Below are positions 23,774-36,800 of a DNA stretch of 64,000 nucleotides, in pieces (position 1 is the stretch's first letter; every line of letters starts with the position of its first letter). Origin of the DNA: Nansenia antarctica (taxonomy: Eukaryota; Chordata; Actinopteri; Argentiniformes; Microstomatidae); assembly GCA_963989245.1 (NCBI GenBank), contig OZ022349.1, positions 30,474,206-30,538,205 of the forward strand, in the 5' to 3' direction. The notes under the pieces were generated by a model. It was not told where the DNA came from. It ran no database searches and saw only the letters and a list, made by a program, of their open reading frames with translations. The position numbers were made by a program, and so were the translations under genes.

Positions 23774-26700
23774 GGAGGTCAACCCTCTCCTCTGATTAAT
23801 GACTGGACGTTGGTGAGCAGGACAGTCAATTAGAACCACCTCTCTGTGATCATTACACTCCTGGAGATTTATGATGTGATTATACGTTGAAGAATTACGC
23901 AGTAACTGTAATTCACCACAGATATGTTCTACTGGTCTACTGGTCTGGTCTACTGCTCTGCTACAGATAGTATGTTCCTTTACACTGAGCAGGGCTTCCT
24001 CAGCCCACAGCCATTACTGCAACACACACTAACCCTGTCAGACCAGGAGATCAGACCAGTAGACCAGACCAGTAGAACAGACCAGTAGACCAGTAGAACA
24101 GACCAGTAGAACAGACCAGTAGACCAGTAGAACAGACCAGTAGAACAGACCAGTAGACCAGTAGAACAGACCAGTAGAACAGACCAGTAGACCAGTAGAA
24201 CAGACCAGTAGAACAGACCAGTAGACCAGTAGAACAGACCAGTAGACCAGACCAGTAGAACAGACCAGTAGACCAGTAGAACAGGGGTACCAGACCAGGT
24301 CTTTAAGGTCTGCTAGTGGACCTTTCCCTCTGATCAGGTTCCAGATCTGGTCCAGACCAGCTGAGTTAGAGACCAGCTGAGTTAGAGACCGTCTGAAGTA
24401 GAGACCAGCTGAGTTAAAGACCATCTGAGGTAGAGACCAGCTGAGTTAGAGACCAGCTGAGTTAGAGACCAGCTGAGTTAGAGACCAGCTGAGTTAGAGA
24501 CCAGCTGAGGTAGAGACCAGCTGAGTTAGAGACCATCTGAGGTAGAGACCATCTGAGTTAGAGACCAGCTGAGTTAGAGACCAGCTGAGTTAGAGACCAG
24601 CTGAGTTAGAGACCAGCTGAGTTAGAGACCATCTGAGTTAGATACCAGCTGAGTTAGAGACCAGCTGAGGTAGAGACCATCTGAGGTAGAGACCATCTGA
24701 GTTAGAGACCATCTGAGTTAGGGTCAGAGGTCAGGGTTAGGGTTAGAGACCAATGACAGCCTTCAATCAGTGAGAGGAGAGAAATTAAGACTATTCAATA
24801 ACATAACACTCCTACATGCACAATACAGTTGAAACACCATCCACATCAGCTCTCTCTGCCTACTTAACACCATGAACTATACCCCCCCCCCCCTGTTCTC
24901 TGTCCTGTGGTCAGTCCGGGGGCTTCTACAGTGCTGAGGATGCAGACTCTCTCCCTGTGGCGGGGGCCAAGGAGAAGAAGGAGGGGGCCTTCTGTGTGTG
25001 GACAGCCTCCGAGGTCAGAGAGCTGCTGCCGGACGTGGTGGGGGGGGCCAGCCTGGGGGGCGCCGGGGGGGTCACGGAGGCAGACATATTCATGCACCAC
25101 TATGGAGTCAAAGAGCCAGGCAACGTGGACCCAGAACAGGTGTGTGTGTGTGTGTGTGGGTGTGTGTGTGTGCATAAGGGTATGTGTGTGTGTGTCTAAC
25201 AATCTACTCATGTCATTAGCTGTGTTTCCATAAAATGTCAAGCAAATTTGAAGCAAAAGAAAATGCGAATCATGTGCGAATTATGCACGTTTCCATTAAC
25301 TGGTTTAGAGCAAATAAGCTAGGCTACGTAAAAGGTGATTTGGTCAGAGGATGAGGCGGTGTAGGCTGCTGCGTGTCTACGTTACACATAGTTGTGGAAG
25401 TAAACAAACAAACCAGGAGAGAAAATGGAGACAGGAATTAGTTTTAATTTGACAGGAATTCAGGAATTAATTTCACTTGGGAAAGTTATAATAACTTAAC
25501 AGCTAGCATTGGCCATGTTGACTGTCCAGAGACAAAGGAAACAGTTTCCATTAACTGGTTAGGATCGAATAAGCTAGGCTACGTAAAACGTCCTTTTTTC
25601 AGAGTATTTCGTCAGTATTTACATACAGTTTGATATAAAGAACTCTCCCAACTGCAGTGCAAAAAACACATACGAAATATTTTGAAAAGTACAATCAAGC
25701 TTTATTTCTTTGAACAAAGTGTGGTATACATCTCAACTACCAGCAGTGCGATATCTGTAAACATACTATCTGTAGACTCTCCGCTGCTTCAGACTCTTCC
25801 ACTTGTTGCGCAAAATGGGCCATGGTTTGCCCCTGGGGGCATGGACATGCAACATACCAGCGTCATGTCCAGGGGTGTACTTGTACATTAAGCCGCCTCA
25901 CGCTACGGAAACAGGAGATAGGCTCCTGCCCTATGGACCATTAGGCTCCAGAACCATCGGTTCACAAGGGTACTTACTTATGTGGTCTTGACTACCTGTC
26001 CACTTTCTCACCTGGTTCTTGCTGTCTCTCTCTCTGGTGTGCCAACACCATCCTGCTCTCTTTCCTTCTCTCTCTCCCTCTTTTGCTGTCAACCAAAAGA
26101 CAAATGTAACGCCTCCTAGAGGTGAATAAAGTTACTGAATAGTTATACTAAATATCATTAAATATGGGCTAGTATCAGGGAATTCTTAGGTTCGTCTACT
26201 GAGCCTGGGATGAATGTCAGCAGAGAAAGAGACCACACAAGGAAGTGACAGAAACCACGTAATGCAATAATATTAAAGTGTATTATAAAAATAATAAAGA
26301 TATGTACAATCCCTTCCTACCTAATGCCGGCTCACTATAGTGCACAGGCGCACTTTACCTTGGGCTCTAAGAGAAAATAAAATAAAATAAAAGAGGTGCA
26401 CCTTGTTTGTGAGGTTCAGTGGATCAAAAGATTCAAAGTTCACACTTTGAAGCATGAGTGTTCACTGTCCAGTGTTCAGCCCTAACACTACCCGGGTAGA
26501 TTCAAGGGTTAAGCTTATCTGGGTTCCTGAGATGGGCAGAATGGGTCAATGGTCCGGATGTTCTCTGTAGACGAATCGCACAGCTGGCCACACTGTGTTT
26601 CCGTTCCGTCCACAGTCAGTCTTCGTCTTGTGGGTAGGCTCGCCACTGAACCCACAGGGGTTCAGATACTTTTCTAATCCTGGTCAAAAACCAATCGGAG

Positions 26701-27437
26701 CTCTCAATGAGCGACCGCAAAACAGACAGGGCTCTTCACGTTCACTCTCACACAGGATTCAGCTCCGGGAGATCGTTCAGTTCTCTTCTCGAATGTTCTT
26801 CTTAACGTCTGAGCGAAATTGGACGGAAAGCGGAAAGTGCACGTTGCGATTCATCAAAATCAAGGACCCCAATTGAAATAAGCCAGTGGCTTTCTTGGGT
26901 TTTTATCCTGTTAGTTGACCTTGTATGTAATATGTACTTTCATGTACCTACTTCTGCAAATCTTCTAATAAAGTTTTCAATCAATCAATCAATCACTGCA
27001 GTATAATGCGCATGTGCCATCTGGTGGTGGGACACGAACTTGCAATTCCAGACAGATTCAGGTTTATTGTAGTAGCCATATGTTTCATGTGGGCTACACA
27101 AACATAACAACCAGAGTATCCATATCAATTTATAACATAATTATAATTGAATATTGGATTGCTGTGGGCAATGCAGTCAGATAATGTACTTTTGACTTTA
27201 CTCTCTCACCTGAAAAAATGTATGTCCAACTATAAAAACCAGACATTTCCAATGCTTCAATCCACTGTCCATGTACTGTAAATATGCCATTATGGTATTA
27301 CCATGAGTCACGGATCGGATCATTTTTCGGATCAACACAAAACATAAAAATAAAAATAAAAAGCTTTTTCCTCGAATTCTGTAAAAACACCACTTTTACT
27401 GTGTAAAACCCAACAACATTCAAGATGTCAAAACTGG

Positions 27438-27472
<35 letters not shown>

Positions 27473-27507
27473 ATATGTATGTATATATATATATACAGTA
27501 TATACTG

Positions 27508-27549
<42 letters not shown>

Positions 27550-28819
27550 AACATATACATACATAACATATTCTACACTCAAACATTAGGCTACATATTA
27601 AACAGAAACACACATTCAACTTAAATGATGCAGTAGGAGAGAGGGAGGAGGCACCTGGTTGCAGCAGTGAATCACTGGGCTCTTTAAAGCAGACAAATAA
27701 ACATGTTTTATGCCACTTTTAACTAAATAATAAAGTGAAACCTTACTTTAAACATGGTATGAAAAAATTGGCTACATTATCAGAAGTTGTCAAGATGCCT
27801 TTTTCGTGCCTCCCGTCAACACACCAGGGTGATGACGCGGCAAATGTGTGGCCATGCTCGTACGACTTTCTCGTTGCACAACGTTTAAACACCGTAACTT
27901 TTTTATCGACCACACTTCCAATGACACTGTCCGTCATTGTTATAATTGACAGAGAAGCCAAAGTGCTCCCATACATGGGATTTAAATGACGAGGGAGGCA
28001 TTTCGAGTTCTTCTCTGTCGCCAACATTAGCAGCACTCGCCATGATACTTGGGCTGCGTTCGTAAATTTGCTCTGAGAGCGCCGGAGAGCACACTGGGTC
28101 CGACGTCATAAAGGGACCAAGTCATTTGATTGGACAAGAGGCGTTCCATGAATGCTGATCAGATTCCAGAGCGAATTTACGAACGCAGCCTTGTTCTGGA
28201 TTTTTTTCTTCCATTATCAACCCATCATTGCGCATTTGCAAATAAGAATTTGTTCTTACATGTTTGCCTGGTTAAATAAAGGTTAAAAAAAATAATAATA
28301 ATAAAAATAACACGCAACTGTCGCGTCTATCTTTTCATGGCAACTCTACATTGTGATTTACAAGAGATATTAACTAATATTAAGTCATATTATTACTTGG
28401 TTACATTTTGCAATTGATCCGCGGTACACATGCGTGCCGAACCGTGGGGGGCGATCCGTACAGATTATCCGTGATCCGTTACACCCCTACTTGCCACTGT
28501 CGCCAGATTCGGGTTGGGTGCGTTTAAAAAAAGCTGATATTTTAGCCTGCTTGTCAGATGTTTGGTGCAAATACAATTTCTAATGCGAATCACTTCAAAA
28601 TGTGAATCAGAGTGGTTTATGGAAACATGACTATTGTAATAAAAGAGTGTGTGTGTGTGTGTGTGTGTGTAATAAAGGAGTGTGTGTGTGTGTGTGTGTG
28701 CGTGTGTGTGAGTGTGTGTGTGTGTGTTAGGACCCCCATGGGGAGCTGCTGTGTGAGTGTTTGTGTGTGTGTGTGTAATAAAAACGTGTGTGTGTGTGTC
28801 AGGACCCCCATGGGGAGCT

Positions 28820-28858
<39 letters not shown>

Positions 28859-28861
28859 AAG

Positions 28862-28905
<44 letters not shown>

Positions 28906-28957
28906 GGACCCCCATGGGGAGCTGCTGTGTGTGTGTGTGTGTGTGTGTGTAATAAAG

Positions 28958-28995
<38 letters not shown>

Positions 28996-29151
28996 AAGGA
29001 GTGTGTGTGTGTGTGTAATAAAGGAGTGTGTGTGTGTGTGTGTGTGTGTAATAAAGGAGTGTGTGTGTGTGTGTTAGGACCCCCATGGGGAGCTGCTGTG
29101 TGTGTGTGTAATAAAGGAGTGTGTGTGTGTGTGTGTGTGTGTGTAATAAAG

Positions 29152-29187
<36 letters not shown>

Positions 29188-32100
29188 AAGGAGTGTGTGT
29201 GTGTGTGTGTGTGTGTGTGTTAGGACCCCCATGGGGAGCTGCGGGGCCAGAATGTGCTGATCGTGCGTTACTCTGCTGAGCTGACAGCCGCTCGCTTCGG
29301 CCTGGGCGTGGAGAGGGTGACCGAGCTACTGGCCTCCGCCAGAGCCAAGATGGCCGACGTGAGAAAGAGCCGACCCAAGCCTCACCTGGACACCAAGATG
29401 TTGGCCTCCTGGAATGGTAAGGGCCAATCAGAATGGGTTATTTACTTGCAGTGTGTACTGTACATGCCATTCATCAATCAGTGAACCAATCGGAAGCTGC
29501 AGGGGTCTGGCCATCGAGCAAAAACACTTTACATTAAGGCCCTATGAAGATACATAGAAGCTCTATGAAGTTAGATAGAAGCTCTATGAAGTTAGATAGA
29601 AGCTCTATGAAGTTAGATAGAAGCTCTATGAAGCTAGATAGAAGCTCTATGAAGTTAGATAGAAGCTCTATGAAGTTAGATAGAAGCTCTATGAAGTTAG
29701 ATAGAAGCGCTATGAAGTTAGATAGAAGCTCTATCAAGTTACATAGAGGTCCTGTTGTTACATGGAGTCCCTCCAGGAAGCTCCTCTCTAATGAAGAAAC
29801 CCCTCCACTAATCACCTGTCTTCCTGTAGAAACCCCTCCACTAATCACCTGTCCTCCTGTAGAAACCCCTCCACTAATCACCTGTCCTCCTGTAGAAACC
29901 CCTCCACTAATCACCTGTCCTCCTGTAGCTCTTCATCAAGGGCTTTGAAGACTTCCCCGCTCCCTAAGAAGGCTTTGATACTCTACATGAAAGAGGGATA
30001 GAGAGATGGAGCGAGGGAGGGAGGGAGGGAGGGAAGGAGAAAATGGTATTAACTAGGCTGCACCTCACTCCCACTAATGACAGAGCTACAGGGGGGGTCA
30101 CAGCCTCTCCCCTGCATCTCTCTTTCTCACAGCCTCTCCCATCCATCTCTCAGTCTGACTCTCTCCTCTTCTCTTCTCACACAATATCCCCCCCAGGGCT
30201 GATGTTGTCGGGGTATGCCCGGGTGGGGGCTGTGTTGGGGGACCAGGCCCTGCTGGAGAGAGCCCTGCAGGCCGCCCGCTTCCTCAGGCAGCACCTCTGG
30301 GACGCTGAGCGACACACCCTCCTCCGCTCCTGTTACCGTGGAGACGAGATGGAGGTGGAGCAGACGTAAGACCATCAGAGTTTATCAGTGATATATATTA
30401 TGTTATTATTATTCTATTATATATATTAGAGGTGGGAAACGCTAAAACATTTTAATCTAATTAATTAGAGGAAATTAATCGCATTTTAATCGCATATCAA
30501 TATTTGACACGAGAAGCAACAGTTTTCAATTCAAATGGATTTGGCATACGGGTGAATCAATGAATGGACGTATACATACATTAAACAGCAAAATCCTGTT
30601 TATTTTAGGTACACAGACCAACAGATCACACAATGTACCGTATTTTCCGGACTATAAGTCACACTTTTTTTCATAGTTTGGCTGGTCCTGCGACTTATAG
30701 TCAGGTGCGACTTATAGTCAGGTGCGACTTGTACAGTATATCAAAATATATATAATTTCATACTGACTGACATGCACCTCCTCACCGCCACACCTCCTCA
30801 CATCCACACCTCCTCACCTCCACACCGCCTCACCTCCACACCTCCTCACCTCTACACCTCTACACCTCTACACCTCCTCACCTCCACACCTCCTCACCTC
30901 CACACCTCCTCACCTCTACACCTCCTCACCTCTACAGCTCCTCACCTCTACACCTCCTCACCTCTACAGCTCCTCACCTCTACACCTCCTCACCTCTACA
31001 CCTCCTCTACACCTCTACACCTCTACACCTCTACACCTCCTCACCTTTACACCTCCTCACCTCTACACCTCTACACCTCCTCACCTCTACACCTCCACAC
31101 CTCCTCACCTCTACACCTCTACACCTCCTCACCTTTACACCTCCTCACCTCTACACCTTTACACCTCCTCACCTCTACACCTCCACACCTCCTCACCTCT
31201 ACACCTCTACACCTCCTCACCTTTACACCTCCTCACCTCTACACCTCTACACCTCCTCACCTCTACACCTCTACACCTCCTCACCTCTACACCTCCACAC
31301 CTCCTCACCTCCACACCTCTACACCTCCTCACCTCTACACCTCCTCACCTCTACACCTCCTCACCTCTACACCTCCTCACCTCCACACCTCCTCACCTCC
31401 ACACCTCCACACCTCCTCACCTCTACACCTCCTCACCTCTACACCTCTACACCTCTACACCTCCTCACCTCCACACCTCTACACCTCCTCACCTCTACAC
31501 CTCCTCACCTCCTCACCTCTACACCTCTACACCTCCTCACCTCCTCACCTCTACACCTCTACACCTCTACACCTCTACACCTCTACACCTCTACACCTCT
31601 ACACCTCCTCACCTCTACACCTCTACACCTCTACACCTCCACACCTCTACACCTCCTCACCTCTACACCTCCTCACCTCTACACCTCTACACCTCCTCAC
31701 CTCTACACCTCCTCACCTCCTCACCTCTACACCTCTACACCTCCTCACCTCTACACCTCCTCACCTCCTCACCTCTACACCTCCTCACCTCTACACCTCC
31801 ACACCTCCTCACCTCTACACCTCCTCACCTCTACACCTCTACACCTCCTCACCTCCTCACCTCCACACCTCCTCACCTCCACACCTCTACACCTCTACAC
31901 CTCCTCACCTCTACACCTCTACACCTCCTCACCTCTACACCTCTACACCTCCTCACCTCCTCACCTCCACACCTCCTCACCTCCACACCTCTACACCTCC
32001 TCACCTCTACACCTCTACACCTCTACACCTCTACACCTCTACACCTCTACACCTCTACACCTCTACACCTCCTCACCTCTACACCTCTACACCTCTACAC

Positions 32101-32688
32101 CTCCACACCTCTACACCTCCTCACCTCTACACCTCTACACCTCTACACCTCCTCACCTCCTCACCTCTACACCTCTACACCTCCACACCTCTACACCTCT
32201 ACACCTCCTCACCTCTACACCTCTACACCTCCTCACCTCTACACCTCTACACCTCCACACCTCCACACCTCCTCACCTCTACACCTCCTCACCTCTACAC
32301 CTCCTCACCTCTACACCTCCACACCTCCTCACCTCTACACCTCCACACCTCTACACCTCCTCACCTCTACACCTCCACACCTCCTCACCTCTACACCTCT
32401 ACACCTCCACACCTCTACACCTCCTCACCTCTACACCTCTACACCTCCTCACCTCTACACCTCTACACCTCTACACCTCTACACCTCTACACCTCCTCAC
32501 CTCTACACCTCCTCACCTCTACACCTCCTCACCTCTACACCTCCTCACCTCTACACCTCTACACCTCCACACGTCACCTGTGTCCCCATTACGTTGCCAT
32601 GGTGACAGCCTGCCCCAGATACCGTGAATGACTGAGTGCGGAATGCCACCGAATCAGCAGGAAAATATGCCAGGGGCCCATACACATG

Positions 32689-32741
<53 letters not shown>

Positions 32742-32951
32742 TACAAACAAACACATGCACACACACACACACATACTTGCATACAAACACACACACAAAC
32801 ACACACACACACCAATACACATACACACACACCCCCCCCACATACTGGCCTAATTCCATAGAGCCCCTCTCATTCATACGCGTCATATTCCTACACAGTC
32901 AGCAGGGACACTGCTTACCACAGGTAAATCACCCTGTCAGGTAGACACACA

Positions 32952-32992
<41 letters not shown>

Positions 32993-33384
32993 ACATGTAG
33001 ACACGTATGGGACATGGCTCAGCTGAAGGAGTGGGGGATACTCTGTGTATCTAGGGTAATATGGGTTAAGGTTAGTGGTGGGTACTCTGTGTATCTAGGG
33101 TATAAATGGGGGTAGTTCGCTGGTTCAATCACCGACTTTGGAGGGAGCTTGAATGTGCCCTTGAGCAAGGCACGTTACCCCTAATTGCTCCACGAGTGTT
33201 GAATATGGCTGACCCTGTGTCAATGTCCTACCTTTCTCTCTCTCTCTCTCTCTCTCCATCTCTCTCCATGTCTCTCTTCATCTATCCCTCTATCATCTAT
33301 CTCTATCCCTCCATTTCTCTCTCTTCATCATTACTTGCTCTCTCTCTTTATCTCTCTCTCTCTCTCCTCTCTCCTCTCTCTCTC

Positions 33385-33436
<52 letters not shown>

Positions 33437-33521
33437 CTCTCCTTCATTCTCCTTCTCTCCCTCTCTCCTTCTCTCTCTCTCTCTCCTTCTCTCTCCTTCG
33501 CTCCCTCTCTCCTTCTCTCCT

Positions 33522-33554
<33 letters not shown>

Positions 33555-33777
33555 CTTCTCTCTCCTTCTCTCCCTCTCTCCTCTCTCTCTCTAACTCTCT
33601 CTCCATCTATCCTTCTCTCTCTCCTCTCTCTCTCTCCTCTCTCCCTCTCCTTCTCTCTCTCTCCTTCTCTCTCCTTCTCTCCCTCTATCCTTCTCTCTCT
33701 CTCTCCTTCTCTCTCCTTCTATCCTTCTCTCTCTCCTTCTCTCTCTCTCCTCTCCCTCTCCTTCTCTCTCTCTCTCT

Positions 33778-33814
<37 letters not shown>

Positions 33815-36800
33815 TCTCTCCCTCTATCCTTCTCTCTCTCTCTTTCTCTCTCCTTCTCTCCCTCTCTCCTCTCTCTCTCTAACTCTCTCTCCATCTCTCC
33901 TTCTCTCTCCTTCTATCCTTCTCTCTCTCTCTCCTCTCTCTCTCTCCTCTCTCTCTCTATCTCCTTCTCTCTCCTTCTCTCGCTCTCTCTCCTTCTCTCC
34001 CCTTCTCTCTCCCTTTCCTCTCTCTCTCTCTCTCCCTTTCTCTCCCTTTCTCTCTCCCTTTCTCTCTCTCTTCCCTCTTTATCTCGCTTTCTCTCGCTTT
34101 CTCGCTCTCGCTCTCTCTCTCCTTCTATCAGTGTTATCTGTCAGCTTAACTGCTGTAGTAAAGGTCACAGTTGTAAAGGTCACAGTAGTAAAGGTCACAG
34201 CAGTAAAGGTCATAGTAAAGGTCACAGTAAAATGGTAAATGGACTGCACTTATTTAGCGCCTTTTTCCAAAGCGCTTTACAACGGCCTCTCATTCACCCA
34301 TTCATTCACACTTCAATGGTGGCAAGCTACCATGCAAGGCACCAGCCCGCTCACTGGGAGCAATTTGGGGTTCAGTGTCTTGCCCAAGGACACTTCGACA
34401 TGTGGCCAGCCGGGGCTCGAACCGCCGATCTGCCAACCTTGCGATCATTAGACGGTGGCTCTTTTTTTTTTTTTTTTTTTTTTTATTATAAAAATATTCT
34501 GTTAAATACAATCATAGCTATACATATTCATACATGTTCATTGTATAGCCTTCATTGTATTCTAATTCAAATAAAATAAATAAAAAAACCAATAAATAAA
34601 AACAAAACACACCCATACCATTTTGGTATTCCGTCAGTCCTTCATAACCAAAATAACCCTTTAACATAAATCAATAACAAATTAATGCAACAATAAAAAA
34701 AACATCTTCAAAAATCTAAATCAAACTCCAACCCTCCATCCACCCCCACCCTTATAAACCCACAATCCCTAATAAACAACTTCTCAAAATCTTTTTGCCC
34801 TGTCTTGTGCATCAGTCCCACATTCTTCCTGACCAATCCCTCAAAGACTTTCCACACCGTTATCCACTTTCCCTCAAATCTTGCTAAATTTCTCCTCAAA
34901 TAAATTGCATACCTAGCCTGTGATAATACATAATTTAAACACCATATATTCACTCCCCTCCTCTTTCCCTCCACCCCAAAAACCACCATCCTCCTCCACT
35001 CCTGCATCCCCACCACCTCCACCCCCCAATGCTTCTTCACTAGTCCTTTCAACCTTTCTTCGAATCCCTTCATTTCTCTACATTCAAAAAGCATATGCAT
35101 TAAGTTCTCATCCTGTATCCCACACACATCACACTCCCTCGAAACTGTTCTGTCTACCTGATGCAACACCACCTTAGTATAAACCCTGTTATGCCTGAGC
35201 ATAAAATCAAAATGTGTACATTCTAAACTATCTATTATATTTTAAAAATAAATTCCTCCATATGTTCTTCACCTCCAATCCTGGGAACACCTGCCTCCAC
35301 ACCTTCTCTGCCGCAGGCTCCTTCACTCTGCTCTCCAACAGTGCCCAGTAGCACTCCTTCACCTTAACAGCTGAGAAGTCCCGCACTGTTTCCCCTTTCC
35401 CTAGTTTTAACCTAGGTAACTCTGTTTGCTCCTTCCCTCTTAACTCCCTATCTAACCTACTCACCCACTCACCTGGTATACTCTGCTTTATTTTATTATA
35501 CATGCTCACTATTTCTCCCCTTCTCATCTCCTCATCTGTTTCCCTAACAACTTCTATAATTGCCTGCTCTGATAGGAACCCTGGCACTACCTCATACCTA
35601 AAATCCCTTACTCTAATCAGTCCTGCCCTCCAGAAACTCCTAGATTCTAACATTTTCCCCTCTCTTCTTATTACAGGGTTCAATAAAACTGGAACATTTA
35701 GTATCTCCCCTCTCTTCTCACACTCATATCCTACCTCAGGCAAGAAACTACCCCAGGCTTTAAACACCTATTTATAGAATTCCGGCACCCTATCATACAT
35801 CCGTGCTTTAAAGCACATCAACAACCCATAATCCCCACACCCCCCACATCTATGTACCCATTCCCTAAAGTATCCTTTCCATCCATGTCCTTCCTCCCCA
35901 TACAAAAACCTTTTGACTGTTCTGACTATCATTGCCCTCATCTTTACCTCCAAATCTACCAGTTTCAACCCTACTTTATCATAATCTGCTACTAATACAT
36001 CATACGCTATTTTAACCCCCTTTCCTCTCCACAAAAAATCTGACACTAACATCCTGGTTTCTTTTAGAACCCACTCTGGTACATTCAATACACCTAATAC
36101 ATAAACATATTTTGACATTAACAGTGCATTAACAATTACAACTTTTCCCTTCAGTTTCATGTTCCTTTGCTTCCAATAATTCAATGTTGTTCTTATTTTA
36201 TTCAAAACCCCTGTCCATGTGTAATCAACAGCCTCCCTGTCATCCTCTCCAAGATATATCCCCAACACTTTTATCATCCCCTTTACAATTTTCAAATCAA
36301 AAACACAATTGTCTTTATGTACTCCCCCTATACACAACATTTCAGACTTGTCAACATTCACTTTTGCACCAGAAGCCTTTCCATATATGTTTACACACCC
36401 CATTATTTTGTTCACACTATTTACATCCCTGACAGTACATGTCGTGTCATCTGCATATTGATGGATTATGCTAACTCCTCCCCCCGGCATATTTATTCCC
36501 TTAATTTCTTTCTCCTGCTTAATATAAGCTGCCAATGGCTCCACAGATATGCTATATAGCAATGATGACAGTGGACACCCTTGTCTTATTGATCTCCCCA
36601 AAGGGAAGGAGTCAGTCAATAATCCATCTATCTTTACTTTACTTCTTGCATTCTTATATAATAATTCAATCCAATCCCTCATAACAGTCCCAATCCCAAA
36701 ATGTTCCATTGTTTTCAATAAAAAAACATGTTCCACCCTGTCAAAAGCCTTATTTAAATCCAAAGATAACAATAAACCCCCTTCCTCCCTCATGTCCTTC

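Larger units (their letters stand above)
25218..28632. mobile_element. Candidate DNA transposon, 3-bp ATT duplication
   Basis: Left AGCTGTGTTTCCATAAAATG and right inverse AGTCATGTTTCCATAAACC, each followed inward by an AATGCGAAT-like motif; ATT at both borders (25215-25217, 28633-28635). A 3-bp duplication fits PIF/Harbinger-like elements but the motif is not the usual TWA. No transposase seen; the inside holds several younger pieces. Confidence 0.45.

Noticed and set aside
23930..24730. Possible satellite encoding a Tyr-Trp-Ser repeat protein
   Set aside because: Minisatellite in a SPATA20 intron; frame open only within the repeat.
26111..26880. Solo LTR
   Set aside because: TG..CA borders and a nearby AATAAA-like motif could be chance; no primer site, no duplication, no second copy in the window.
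28640..29223. CRISPR-like spaced repeat
   Set aside because: Units are (GT)n with exon-edge copies and variable spacing; eukaryotic minisatellite, no cas genes.
30772..32631. 619-codon open frame of Leu-Thr-Ser-Thr-Pro repeats
   Set aside because: It lies wholly in the nonamer minisatellite; open only because the unit has no stop. No start context, no homology.
33335..34579. 414-codon Ser/Leu-rich frame and its reverse Arg/Glu frames
   Set aside because: CT-rich simple repeat; frames on both strands are composition artefacts.
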